From assembly GCF_900167915.1 (NCBI RefSeq), contig NZ_FUYM01000004.1:310001-374000 (forward strand): a DNA stretch of 64,000 bases, in the 5' to 3' direction. The DNA is from Rhizorhabdus histidinilytica (GTDB lineage: Bacteria > Pseudomonadota > Alphaproteobacteria > Sphingomonadales > Sphingomonadaceae). The position numbers and the translations under genes were made by a program. Positions 18,941 to 27,199 of this stretch are shown piece after piece (the stretch's first letter is position 1; every line of letters begins with the position of its first letter). A model generated the notes under the pieces. The model worked only from the letters and a program-made list of their open reading frames with translations, ran no database searches and was not told where the DNA came from.

Positions 18941-19425
18941 TGGACATCCCCTTTTTCATGTCTTGCTGGATCGACGCGTTCGCGCCTTTCGAGGTCGGCC
19001 ATCAGCCGCGCGCGCGTCGCGGCCGCCTCGATCCGGAGCGGCTTTTCCCGCAGCTTCCGAATTTCGTCTGTCGTGTAAGGCTGGAACCCTTCCGGCACGT
19101 GCTGGGCGTCGAAGCGCTGCAGCGTCCAGTTGAGCAGTTCCGCCAGTTGGTCGTCGGGCAGCGCCGCCGTGGAGACGCCCGGCACCCGACCCAGGAATTC
19201 GCGGCCGCCCGGCACCGCCAGCAGGCGCGCCACCTGGCCCGTCATCGCCGGCGCGCTCGTTGGCGTGCCCTGCCCGTCCGGACGGTGGCAGCCCTGGCAT
19301 TTGACCATCCAGTTGACGTGCGCGCGCTGCGGATTGGACACACCAGGCATCGCCGTGCCGATCGCCGCCGCGGCCCCGGCGGCCATTCCGATCCCCAGGA
19401 TCGCAACGACCACCGCCGCCCTCAT
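18937..19425 (-). CDS. c-type cytochrome (monohaem)
   Basis: A 162-aa periplasmic protein with a short signal peptide/anchor (1 to about 22) and the haem motif CQGCH (43-47). The spacing HRPDGQGTPTSAPAM resembles small class I cytochromes. The C-terminal segment is unusually long and charged. Its ATG overlaps the stop of the preceding frameshifted cytochrome gene, and its stop overlaps the TBDR start. It is a plausible electron acceptor in the chain from the quinoprotein dehydrogenase. Confidence 0.8.
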   Translation of the reverse strand: MRAAVVVAILGIGMAAGAAAAIGTAMPGVSNPQRAHVNWMVKCQGCHRPDGQGTPTSAPAMTGQVARLLAVPGGREFLGRVPGVSTAALPDDQLAELLNWTLQRFDAQHVPEGFQPYTTDEIRKLREKPLRIEAAATRARLMADLERRERVDPARHEKGDVQ

Positions 19426-19893
19426 TTGCCGGTCAGCTTCGGCTGGAGGCGAGCCACCGCGGCGGCATCGAGCCCCGCCCCGCTGTCACGCGCTGTCTTG
19501 ACCTCGGCGGCGGTGAAGGGCTTCACGGCATCGCCGCCGCCCGCGATCGTCGCGGTGACATGGCTGAGCACCGCCGCCACCGCCTCGTCGTCGAGACCGC
19601 TCTGGGCGGGCATCATCCCGCGATTAGGTCTTGCCCTCGACGGTGAGCGGGCCGGACAGCCCGCGTGTCACGGCCAGGGCCAGATAGCGGCGCCCTGCCA
19701 CAGTCCCCGCCAGCGCACGGACGTCGGACTGGAGCGGCGGGAAAGCGCCGGGCACGCCCTTGCCGGTCGGCAGGTGGCAGGCGGCGCAACGCTGGTAGAC
19801 CTTGGCGCCGTCGGCGGCGGCCGACGCCATGCCCGCCGGCAGTGCGAGGGTGGCCAGGGCAGCCGGCAGGACCATCGCGCGGCGCATGCTCAT
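19422..19893 (-). pseudogene. c-type cytochrome gene with an apparent frameshift
   Basis: The first frame (19893 to 19624) encodes a signal peptide, the haem motif CAACH (36-40) and a class I fold up to LTVEGKT, then stops at TAA. The continuation MMPAQSGLDDEAVAAVLSHV..., which is the usual Met-ligand and C-terminal helix part, lies in another frame down to 19422 and ends with an ATGA overlap to the next gene. Restoring frame needs one base removed or two added near 19622-19626. In Alcaligenes faecalis, aauBEDA is followed by a small monohaem cytochrome gene, the same place. It could be a real mutation or a sequencing error. Confidence 0.75.
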
Positions 19894-20447
19894 TTGCTCT
19901 CCAGCGCGGTGCCGAGGATGACCGCGGTCGAGCAATTATAGACCGATCCACTCTCGGTCCCGAGGCACCAGTTGATGTCGTTGTTCGACTGCGGGCGGAC
20001 CATCGGCCGGTCGCTCTCGTTGCGGTTGCACAGGCAGCGCCCGCACGAGGATTTGCCGCAGCAATCATTGTAGCTGATGATGTAGGACCGGCCGTCGGCG
20101 GGGTTGAGGCAGGTGCCGATCCAGGTGATCGGCGACATCTCCGTCCCCGGCGGGCAGGCGCTCGCGGTGCCGCCGCAGCAGGAGCAGAGGAAGCCGTCGA
20201 TCGCGCAATAGCGCCAGTAATCGCATTGGGTCTGGTCGCCCGGATCCTGCGGATTGCCGGTCGTCTGCGGCGGCAGGCCACTCTTGCCGCCGCCATGGGT
20301 GGAGGCGACGGCGCGCGACACCGGCAGCACCGGGATGACCGCCGCTCCCGTGATCGCTCCCCCGATCAGGGTGAGCAGGCTGCGGCGGGAGGTACGACGG
20401 GCGACCCTGCGCACCGCACGTTCGGCGAAACTGTCCATGTCCGACAT
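19890..20447 (-). CDS. aauA: Aralkylamine dehydrogenase light chain (TTQ subunit)
   Basis: A 185-aa periplasmic subunit that carries tryptophan tryptophylquinone. The twin-arginine region RRTSRRSLL leads a signal peptide to about residue 48. The mature part is cysteine-rich (CDYWRYCAIDG, CSCCGG, YNDCCG). The two Trp expected to form TTQ are W109 (SPITWIG) and W160 (DINWCLG), and the catalytic/maturation Asp are D84 and D128. These positions coincide with the numbering I recall for aromatic amine dehydrogenase. The oxidation is RCH2NH2 to RCHO + NH3. Confidence 0.93.
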   Translation of the reverse strand: MSDMDSFAERAVRRVARRTSRRSLLTLIGGAITGAAVIPVLPVSRAVASTHGGGKSGLPPQTTGNPQDPGDQTQCDYWRYCAIDGFLCSCCGGTASACPPGTEMSPITWIGTCLNPADGRSYIISYNDCCGKSSCGRCLCNRNESDRPMVRPQSNNDINWCLGTESGSVYNCSTAVILGTALESK

Positions 20448-20473
20448 ATCAGCGGCCCCTTTCTCTATTGCGC

Positions 20474-21067
20474 TCAGGCGCCGGCCAGGAATTGCTGGAT
20501 CGAAGCGACGCCGCGCTCCTTCGCCTCGAACAGGCTTTCCAGATGCTCGCGGTTGTTGATCAGGCCGAGCGAGGCGATCCTGCCCTGCTCGTCGAGCAGC
20601 ACCGCATAAGGCAGCTTCGACACGCCGAGCGACCGGCCCAGCGTCTCCGACAGGACATAGGGAATGCCGGCCAGCTCCTGCTTCATCACCAGCCGGCGAT
20701 GCTCGGCCTCGTCCTCGCCGTCGCTCGCCAGCACCGTGTCGACCCAGCCCGCCTCGGCGCGGGCGGCGGAGCGCAGCACCGGCATCAGCGTCTTGCAGAT
20801 CGGGCAGTCGGGCGAGAGGAAGAAGAGGAGCTGGCTGCGGCCCTCGCGCCGACCGCCGATGCGGACCCGGGCGCCGTCGAGCGCGGTCAGTTCCATTTCC
20901 GGCCCCTTGTCGCCGACCGACACCTTCTGGTGCAGGGTCAGCGCGCCGGCCGGGGCGATGCGCTCGTGGAGCACGCCGACCTGGCGGGCGAGCGCCATGA
21001 CCAGCACGCCGAGGACGCCGACCGCGATCCACAACATGATCTGAGATGCGAGTGCGAAACCGGTCAT
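20474..21067 (-). CDS. aauD: AauD/MauD thioredoxin-like maturation protein
   Basis: A 197-aa protein with an N-terminal membrane anchor (about 5-27) and a periplasmic thioredoxin fold with a CPIC active site (C88, C91) in FFLSPDCPICK. MauD-type proteins are required to form the many disulfides of the TTQ light chain. The GIPYVLSETLGRSLGVSKLPYAVLL stretch is the cis-Pro region of the fold. It overlaps aauE by four bases (ATGA) and precedes aauA. Confidence 0.92.
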   Translation of the reverse strand: MTGFALASQIMLWIAVGVLGVLVMALARQVGVLHERIAPAGALTLHQKVSVGDKGPEMELTALDGARVRIGGRREGRSQLLFFLSPDCPICKTLMPVLRSAARAEAGWVDTVLASDGEDEAEHRRLVMKQELAGIPYVLSETLGRSLGVSKLPYAVLLDEQGRIASLGLINNREHLESLFEAKERGVASIQQFLAGA

Positions 21068-21573
21068 CGAGCAAGGCTCCTGCCAGTGGAGGAAACCGCG
21101 GCGAGTTCGCCGGCGGCCAGATAGAGGGCGAAGAAGGCGAGCGCCGCGAACAGGTCGAGCGCGCCCGGCATGGCGGCTGGCAGCAGCGCCGCGACGATCG
21201 CCAGCAGGGCGAGGACCGCGGCGCGGCGGACCGGATAGAGGGTGACGATCTTCGGCTGCGCGCCGAAGCTGCACCCGCAGTCGAAGGCGCGGCCGGCGCG
21301 ATGGGCGCGCCACAGCAGCACCGCATAGGCGGTCCACAGCAGCGCGGCGACGATGGCCCCCGCCGGGCGCGCGGCCGGGACGGCCAGCGCGAGCCCGGCG
21401 CCCGCCTCGACCGCGGCGGCGGCGAGGCTGAGCGGCTGGCCAAGCGCAGGGGCGACGCCGGCCAGCCGGGCGGCGGCGGTGGCCAGCCGATCCCGGGCGG
21501 CAAGCTTGTGCGCCGCCGCCGTCAGCAGGACCACCGCAAGGAAAAGGGCGAGCGGGGACGCCATGGCGCTCAC
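21064..21573 (-). CDS. aauE: AauE/MauE membrane maturation protein
   Basis: A 169-aa inner-membrane protein with about four to five hydrophobic helices and a CGCSFG motif near residue 100, typical of MauE/DoxX-related proteins. It works with AauD in processing and folding of the TTQ subunit. The start is GTG overlapping the aauB stop (GTGA); an ATG three codons later is also possible. Confidence 0.9.
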   Translation of the reverse strand: MSAMASPLALFLAVVLLTAAAHKLAARDRLATAAARLAGVAPALGQPLSLAAAAVEAGAGLALAVPAARPAGAIVAALLWTAYAVLLWRAHRAGRAFDCGCSFGAQPKIVTLYPVRRAAVLALLAIVAALLPAAMPGALDLFAALAFFALYLAAGELAAVSSTGRSLAR

Positions 21574-22733
21574 CGCGACGCCGTCATCGTCATCGGATCA
21601 TGGACGACCTGCGCCAGCGTCCGCTGGAAGGCGCCGCTCGTCGCGTCATAGACGTCGAGCGACCCGTCGCTCCGCGACGCGACCAGCAGCGGCGCGCTTT
21701 GCGCGGTCACCTCGACCGACACGGCCGGATTCTGGAGCGGGATGCGCGCGACGCGCTGCTTCCTGGCGGGGTCGACCACCCACACCTCGCTGCCGCCATC
21801 CTTATGGCTGCCTTCCTTGCCGGCCGGGTTCATCAGCACGTAGAGCCGGCCCGCCGCATCGGCGCTGATCACCTGCCAGCCTCCCGGCCGCCATTCGCCT
21901 TCGGCCGTCTTCTCCTTGGGCATCTGGAACACGCCGAGATCGCGAGCCTTGGCATTGGCAAGGTCGAGCCCGTGGATATTGCCCTTGAAGGTGGCGAACC
22001 ATGCGGTCTTGCCGACCATCGCAGGGGTCATGAACATCGGGTCATGGTCGATGTCGTTGATCGGTTTGCTGGTGCTGCTCGCCGCCACCTTGCCGGCAGT
22101 GTCGAGCTCGATGCTCGTCATTGTCCCGTCGGCACAGAGCGAGGTGAAGCCGCGCGGGCCGGTCGGATAGACCAGCGAGCATCCTGGCAGATCGATCTCG
22201 TTCAGGATCTTGCGCGCGTCGATGTCGATCACCGACACGGACGAGGCCGGCGTGAAGTTGAACAGCAGCGCCCATTTTTCGCCATTGGTGAGCTGGAAGC
22301 TGTTGCGCAGCGTGACGAACTGGCCGCGCTTGCCGCCGGGCAGGACGATCTCGCCCTTGGGCTTGAGCGTCGCCTTGTCCCAGATCGTGATCACGTCGGT
22401 CCGCTCGCCCCGCGTCATCCGCGAGAAGAAGGTCTCGGCGACGTAGATCTCCGGCCGGGTCGTCGACGGCAGCAGCGTGCCGAACTGCGCGACGGGCACC
22501 TGGCCCTTGAAGGCGCGGACGTCGGCGGCGACGTCGACGATTGCGGCGCGGCCGTCTGGCAGGCTGTTGAAGTGCAGGTCGTGCACATAGACCCAGCTCG
22601 CCGGATATTGCGCCGACAGTTCGACGACATTGGGGATGGGCTCGTTCGCCAGCGGCTCCGGATAGCTTGCCGCCTGGGCGGCCCCTGCCACGATCGCCAG
22701 GGCTGCCGCCCCGAGAAATCTTCTCACCTTCAT
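21570..22733 (-). CDS. aauB: Aralkylamine dehydrogenase heavy chain
   Basis: About 387 aa from ATG 22733 (MKVRRFLGAAAL), with a signal peptide to about residue 21 and a seven-bladed propeller body. The upstream in-frame extension would run through the operator and is rejected. TRGERTDVITIWDKATL and GKEGSHKDGGSEVWVVD...KQRVARIP resemble the aromatic amine dehydrogenase heavy chain more than the methylamine enzyme, from remembered sequences. First gene of the operon, facing a divergent TetR gene. Confidence 0.92.
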   Translation of the reverse strand: MKVRRFLGAAALAIVAGAAQAASYPEPLANEPIPNVVELSAQYPASWVYVHDLHFNSLPDGRAAIVDVAADVRAFKGQVPVAQFGTLLPSTTRPEIYVAETFFSRMTRGERTDVITIWDKATLKPKGEIVLPGGKRGQFVTLRNSFQLTNGEKWALLFNFTPASSVSVIDIDARKILNEIDLPGCSLVYPTGPRGFTSLCADGTMTSIELDTAGKVAASSTSKPINDIDHDPMFMTPAMVGKTAWFATFKGNIHGLDLANAKARDLGVFQMPKEKTAEGEWRPGGWQVISADAAGRLYVLMNPAGKEGSHKDGGSEVWVVDPARKQRVARIPLQNPAVSVEVTAQSAPLLVASRSDGSLDVYDATSGAFQRTLAQVVHDPMTMTASR

Positions 22734-22785
22734 CGACGACACCCTCTCGCGACGCTGCCGACTCCGGCGCGTTCGTGCGCAAATC

Positions 22786-22819
22786 TTTGTCACTTGACCA
22801 ACTTGTGTCAAGCGACAAA
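22786..22819. promoter_or_regulatory. Large inverted repeat, probable TetR operator of the amine operon
   Basis: TTTGTCACTTGAC (22786-22798) and GTCAAGCGACAAA (22807-22819) are 13-base arms with one mismatch around an 8-bp spacer. On the minus strand the right arm contains TTGACA, a good -35 for aauB; the matching -10 is weak. The site lies between aauB and the divergent TetR gene. Confidence 0.7.
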
Positions 22820-22877
22820 AATCGTGTCTCGCCTTGTTGCTGTGGTGCCGTCGGATTAAGGCTGGGAGATCAGTGCT

Positions 22878-23561
22878 TTGGGGGTTGTCCCGTTGACCGA
22901 ATCATTTGTCCCTGACCTGAAGATCACGCCTCGGGAAGGTGGCTATGCGCGTGGTCAGGAGGGGCTGGAACAGATTCTCTATGCCGCGCTCAACATCCTG
23001 GTCGAACAAGGGTCGAAGGCGCTGACCCTGCGCCGGATCGCGTCCGAGTGCGGGATGAAGGCCGGCAATCTCGCTTATTATTTCCCGTCGAAGGAGGAAC
23101 TGCTTCGCGAACTGCTCAACGCGATCATCAGCAGCTATGAGGATGCGTTCGACGTCATCGTCCATGATCCGGCGGAACCGGCTGAGAAGCGGCTCGAACG
23201 GCTCGTCGTCCTGATCCTGGACGACATCACCACCAAGAAGACGACCCGTGTCTTTCCCGAGCTATGGGCCATGTCGAACCACGACCCCTTCGTGCAGGAG
23301 CGGGTGGACGAGCTGTACCAGCGCGCCCGCGTCGCGATTCTCGAGCTGGTCGAGGAGATCAATCCGGCGCTGCCGGCGAACGAGCGGGAAATCGTCGCAC
23401 TGTTCATCTCCGCCTCCATGGAGGGGATGACGACCTTCGCGGGCTATGAGAAACCTTGGCGCGAACAGATGCCGGCGATCGAACGGATCGCGGTCAAATC
23501 CTTTCTGCACATCATCCATACGCTGAAGCCGGGCGAGATCGGCGCGATGACCGGCGCCTGA
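22878..23561 (+). CDS. TetR-family regulator of the amine operon
   Basis: A 227-aa repressor-type protein. The HTH region is ILYAALNILVEQGSKALTLRRIASECG with the recognition-helix end NLAYYFPSKEELLREL (about residues 32-85). The rest is an all-helical ligand domain. No ATG is available near the N-terminus; TTG 22878 with GGGAG nine bases upstream, or TTG 22893, is used. It is divergent from aauB with a large inverted repeat between them, so it most likely controls the aau operon in response to an amine or derived aldehyde/CoA ester. Confidence 0.82.
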   Translation: MGVVPLTESFVPDLKITPREGGYARGQEGLEQILYAALNILVEQGSKALTLRRIASECGMKAGNLAYYFPSKEELLRELLNAIISSYEDAFDVIVHDPAEPAEKRLERLVVLILDDITTKKTTRVFPELWAMSNHDPFVQERVDELYQRARVAILELVEEINPALPANEREIVALFISASMEGMTTFAGYEKPWREQMPAIERIAVKSFLHIIHTLKPGEIGAMTGA

Positions 23562-23573
23562 TCCCGGACGGGA

Positions 23574-25835
23574 TCAGGCGGGCAGAGGCTGGTCCGCCAG
23601 AAAGGCGTCGAGGACGTTGCGCATGACGCGTGCGACATTGTTCTCGCCGTCGAAGCAGGGCAGCGCCTGGCTCCAGGCGATCGACCCGGCGGCGAACACG
23701 GCACCGCCGTTGGGCGTGGTGAAATAGCTCATGTCGCCGCGCACCTGCGGGTCCTGGCTGCCGCCGCGTCCGGGGAAGGCGTAGCCGATGTCCTCCGACA
23801 CCAGCGGATAATTGTCCGAATGGCCGAAGGACGCGGCCAGCAACCGTGCATGTGGCGGCGTGCCGAGCGCAAGGTCGTAGCGGTCCATCTCGATCCCTGA
23901 CGCTCCGCCGAGGGCGAGGCCGAAATCGCCGATCGGCTCGTCCGCGCCGATCCCGGCGAAGATCCAGGCCATTGCGGGATCGAAACCGTCGGGCAGCCGC
24001 TCGAACGGCCGGCTCTCGTCCATGCCCTCGGTGGTGAAGCCCAGCCCGACCAGCTTCTGCGGTGCCCTGCCCCGCACCCGCCACAGGCCCGACCGCTCGC
24101 CGGTACAGGCGAGATAGCCCTCACCCGGCTCCGCCTGCCAGGCGCGCGATCCGCTTTCGAGCTTGCGTACCTCGATGCACCAGGGCTCGTCCTCGCGCAG
24201 GCCGGTCACCCAGTAATAGCCGTTGCCGCCCAGGTAGAGCAGCCGCCCGCCGCCGGTCAGATAATCCTCGGTCCCGTCGAGCATGCGTTCCGAATAATAT
24301 TCGGGATGCGTGCCGGTCAGCACCGCGCGATAGGGCGCCAGCGCCGCCACGCCTTCGCGATGCAGGTCGTGATCGGTGAGGATCTCATAGTCGTAGCCGG
24401 CCCGCTCAAGCCACCAGATCAGCGACAGGTCGGCCGGAAAGGCCCAGGCCACGCCCGTCGCAGGCATCCGGTAGCCAGGTCGCATGTTGAGGATCGGCCG
24501 CCGCCAGGAGGAATAGCAGACCCCCGCCCCGTCGCTGTGGACGTCATAGGTCGACAGGCCGAACGGCGCGTCGGCGCTCCAGTGGAGGTCCTGCTCGCCC
24601 ACCACCGGCGTATTGGCGCAGATCGCCTGCGCGATCGGCGCCTCGAAGGCGAGATGCTCGTTGGCATAGGCGAGATAGGTGAAGGTCGGCATCAGCACCG
24701 CGATCGGCGCGCGGGGCGCCGCTGCGCGGACGAAGAAGGGAACATGATCCTCCACCCCGTTCGACCGGACCCGCAGCGCATAGGCGCCGCTGCGCAGGTC
24801 GCGCGGCGTCTTCAGCCGTACGGTTGGCGCCCAGCCGCAGTCGATCAGCGCATCCTCATGGAAGGCGATGCCGCCATATTGGCCTGGATCGAGTCGGAAG
24901 CTGTCCTCCTTGCCCTTCCAGTTCCAGCCCTTCATGCCTCGGATCGGCCGATTGACTCCGATCGCGTCCAGGCCAAGTGGCCCCAGGTCGCGGATGACGT
25001 CTCCTATGCCGTCGTCCGAATAGCCCGCACTCGTATCCCAATAGGTGACGATGCCGGCCGCAGGCGGCATCCCGCCCGCCCGGATCGCCACGATCGCGGC
25101 CGCATCGAGCGGCCTGTGCTGCACACCGACGCGGTCGATCTTGCCGTTGTAGCAGGCGGTCGCCCCGCCTTCCGCCGATCGCACGCCGGCGATCAGGAAC
25201 TCGGCCGACCGCGACGCGCTGAAGGCGATCCCGCCTTCATGGTCGGCCGCATCGTCATAATCATAGGGCGCGACCCGGCCGATCCGCGAGTTCCAACGGT
25301 CGACGCAGCCGAACTGGCGGAGCCCCGCCGTCCCGGTTTCCGCATCCCAATGTGCCGTGACGAAATACCAGCATCCGGGCGCGAGCCGCCGCGACAGCGC
25401 CAGCTCGGTCCGGCGCTCGCCGTCGCCCAGCCGCAGCCGCAGCACGCCGCCGGCGTCGATCAGCAGCACATAACCCTTCGCCGTCGCTTCGTCCCAGCAA
25501 CCCGCGATCGCCTGCTCGCCCAGCCCCGGCCGCGACGGACAGATGAAGGCATGGATCGCGCCCGCGCGGAGATCAGCCAGCGCCGCGCCGCTGCCCGGCA
25601 CCGTCGCGAAGGCCCCGCGCCGGGTCGCCTGCGGCACGATCGCCACCCGCGCGGGCAGGTCGGCGTCGATCTCCTCCTCGACGAAGCCGGGCCCGGCGGG
25701 ATGGCGATCGCCATGGATCAGCCGCACCAGCCGGATCTCGGCATCCGCCGCTATCTCGGCGGACAGCATGAACTCAACCGCCTCGCCCGCCCTGATCGCC
25801 AGCGGATCGGCATAGCCGTACAGCCTGTTGCTCAT
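23574..25835 (-). CDS. N,N-dimethylformamidase-type amidohydrolase, large subunit
   Basis: About 753 aa from ATG 25835 (MSNRLYGYAD), matching the roughly 760-aa beta subunit of dimethylformamidase, which hydrolyses DMF to dimethylamine and formate. An N-terminal LamG-like beta region (about 65-250) precedes the catalytic part. Paracoccus DMFase holds iron with two Tyr and one Glu. Here Y387/Y390 (PTFTYLAYANE), Y430 (LSTYDVHSDG), H510 and E512 (GTHPEYY) occur in the right order and spacing. The receptor upstream suggests a substrate bulkier than DMF. It follows the small subunit by four bases. Confidence 0.88.
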   Translation of the reverse strand: MSNRLYGYADPLAIRAGEAVEFMLSAEIAADAEIRLVRLIHGDRHPAGPGFVEEEIDADLPARVAIVPQATRRGAFATVPGSGAALADLRAGAIHAFICPSRPGLGEQAIAGCWDEATAKGYVLLIDAGGVLRLRLGDGERRTELALSRRLAPGCWYFVTAHWDAETGTAGLRQFGCVDRWNSRIGRVAPYDYDDAADHEGGIAFSASRSAEFLIAGVRSAEGGATACYNGKIDRVGVQHRPLDAAAIVAIRAGGMPPAAGIVTYWDTSAGYSDDGIGDVIRDLGPLGLDAIGVNRPIRGMKGWNWKGKEDSFRLDPGQYGGIAFHEDALIDCGWAPTVRLKTPRDLRSGAYALRVRSNGVEDHVPFFVRAAAPRAPIAVLMPTFTYLAYANEHLAFEAPIAQAICANTPVVGEQDLHWSADAPFGLSTYDVHSDGAGVCYSSWRRPILNMRPGYRMPATGVAWAFPADLSLIWWLERAGYDYEILTDHDLHREGVAALAPYRAVLTGTHPEYYSERMLDGTEDYLTGGGRLLYLGGNGYYWVTGLREDEPWCIEVRKLESGSRAWQAEPGEGYLACTGERSGLWRVRGRAPQKLVGLGFTTEGMDESRPFERLPDGFDPAMAWIFAGIGADEPIGDFGLALGGASGIEMDRYDLALGTPPHARLLAASFGHSDNYPLVSEDIGYAFPGRGGSQDPQVRGDMSYFTTPNGGAVFAAGSIAWSQALPCFDGENNVARVMRNVLDAFLADQPLPA

Positions 25836-25839
25836 CGTC

Positions 25840-26199
25840 TCAGCGCTCCAGCAGTTCGTCGATGCGGCGCAGGAAGACCGCGTGATAGGCTTCGTCGAGC
25901 GAGCCATAAGCTTCGTCCTCGACCAGCGACGGCGCCCCCCGCGTTCCGGAGAAGCGCACGAGACGATAGGAGGGCACCGCGGGATCGGGCTGGTACAGGC
26001 CGAGCTTCCCCGCCATGCCGCCGCGCCGGAAATAGTTGAGCAGCCGGTCGAGCGCGTCGCTGTGCTGGCCCAGCGGCTTGCGGCGATGCTCCTCGATCAC
26101 CGCCTCGCTGACCAGGGTGCGCAGGTGCCGGCGCATGCGGCGGTCGAACTCGGCATGATAATCGAGCTGGCGGTCGGTGGCGGCGAAGGGATAGTCCAT
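25840..26199 (-). CDS. N,N-dimethylformamidase-type amidohydrolase, small subunit
   Basis: A 119-aa protein from ATG 26199 (MDYPFAATDRQLDY), with GGAG seven bases upstream. It is helical and charged and ends LRRIDELLER. Size and position immediately before the large-subunit gene match the alpha subunit of dimethylformamidase (about 130 aa), which forms the alpha-beta unit. A longer open frame upstream runs into the LuxR gene and is not the start. I recognise it mainly by context and length, with some sequence resemblance. Confidence 0.8.
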   Translation of the reverse strand: MDYPFAATDRQLDYHAEFDRRMRRHLRTLVSEAVIEEHRRKPLGQHSDALDRLLNYFRRGGMAGKLGLYQPDPAVPSYRLVRFSGTRGAPSLVEDEAYGSLDEAYHAVFLRRIDELLER

Positions 26200-26285
26200 C
26201 GATGGGCTCCGAAGGCGCGCGGAACCGGCCGGCCGAACCGGCGGAGGCGCGATGCTGACATGAGTGATCGGGCGATGCGGCCGGA

Positions 26286-27116
26286 TCAGGAGATGTCGAT
26301 CATCCCCAGGCACATCGCCTTGGCGACGGCGTGCGAGCGGTTCACCGCGTCGAGCTTCTGGTTGACCCGCTTGAGGTAGACCCGCACCGTGTCGGCCGAC
26401 AGGTCGAGAATGACGGCGATGTCCTCGACCGTCTTGCCCCGCGCCGACCAGGTCAGGCATTCGAGTTCGCGCTTGCTGAGGCTCTGGCTTTCCTTCGGCG
26501 GGCCGCCGAAGCGGCGGATCGCGAAATTGTCGAAATAATTGGCGATCATCGCGAGCGTTGGCCCCGCCCGATCGGCGGCCGCGTCCCAGCCTTCCAGCCC
26601 GCCGTCGCCGACCGCGGTGATGAAGCCGTAATGATGGCCGGGGATGAACAGCGGCACCGTCAGCCCCGGATTCAGCCCCAGGTCGTTGATGTAGCTGATG
26701 CAGTCGACCTGTGCCGGATCGAGCAGGTCGGCATTGTTCTGCACCACCGTCCAGTTGGTGCTTTCCATCTTGAGGAAGGCGGTGTGCGCATAGGGATCAT
26801 GCGCGCGGTGCCGGGGCCAGTCGCGGTCCCAGCGGTCAGGGAAGCCGCGCACCTGGAGCGGCGCCGGAACCCAGGTTCCGCTCGGCAGGTGCGCGATCGA
26901 CACGCAGCCATAGACGACCCGCGGAAAGCCCAGTTCGATGATCGCGCCATGCAGCACGTCCATCGCCTCGTCCATCGACTTGGACGCCTCGAGCCCGACG
27001 ACGAGGCTGCTGAACGCCGCCATCTGCAACCGCTTCGCGTCGGAGGCCGAGGGGTTTCCGCTCATCGTGCTGGCGCGTCCGCAATCCCTGATCCGGTGGA
27101 ACGACTTGTTCGCCAT
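26286..27116 (-). CDS. LuxR-family solo regulator (DmfR-like by context)
   Basis: A 276-aa regulator with an N-terminal autoinducer-binding-type domain (about 35-195) and a C-terminal LuxR helix-turn-helix (LSKRELECLTWSARGKTVEDIAVIL...). In the ligand pocket pattern, W96, D107, P108 and W122 fit conserved LuxR positions. The usual Tyr after the first Trp is W100, a change known in LuxR solos that answer non-AHL ligands. No luxI is nearby. A LuxR-type activator controls dmfA1A2 in Paracoccus, so this probably activates the formamidase genes. Confidence 0.85.
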   Translation of the reverse strand: MANKSFHRIRDCGRASTMSGNPSASDAKRLQMAAFSSLVVGLEASKSMDEAMDVLHGAIIELGFPRVVYGCVSIAHLPSGTWVPAPLQVRGFPDRWDRDWPRHRAHDPYAHTAFLKMESTNWTVVQNNADLLDPAQVDCISYINDLGLNPGLTVPLFIPGHHYGFITAVGDGGLEGWDAAADRAGPTLAMIANYFDNFAIRRFGGPPKESQSLSKRELECLTWSARGKTVEDIAVILDLSADTVRVYLKRVNQKLDAVNRSHAVAKAMCLGMIDIS

Positions 27117-27199
27117 GCTAATCCGTCCGCGGCCCGGTGCATAGCCGGCATGTTCGGATGTGCCGGGGGCTCGGTCCTGACAATCGTGCATCGCGGTCC

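Noticed and set aside
22734-22811. Longer N-terminus for the aauB product
   Set aside because: The extension runs through the operator and lacks a signal peptide; the ATG at 22733 begins a proper signal peptide.
22733-23574. DMF to dimethylamine feeding directly into the amine dehydrogenase
   Set aside because: TTQ amine dehydrogenases oxidise primary amines; dimethylamine is secondary and would need another enzyme, not seen here.
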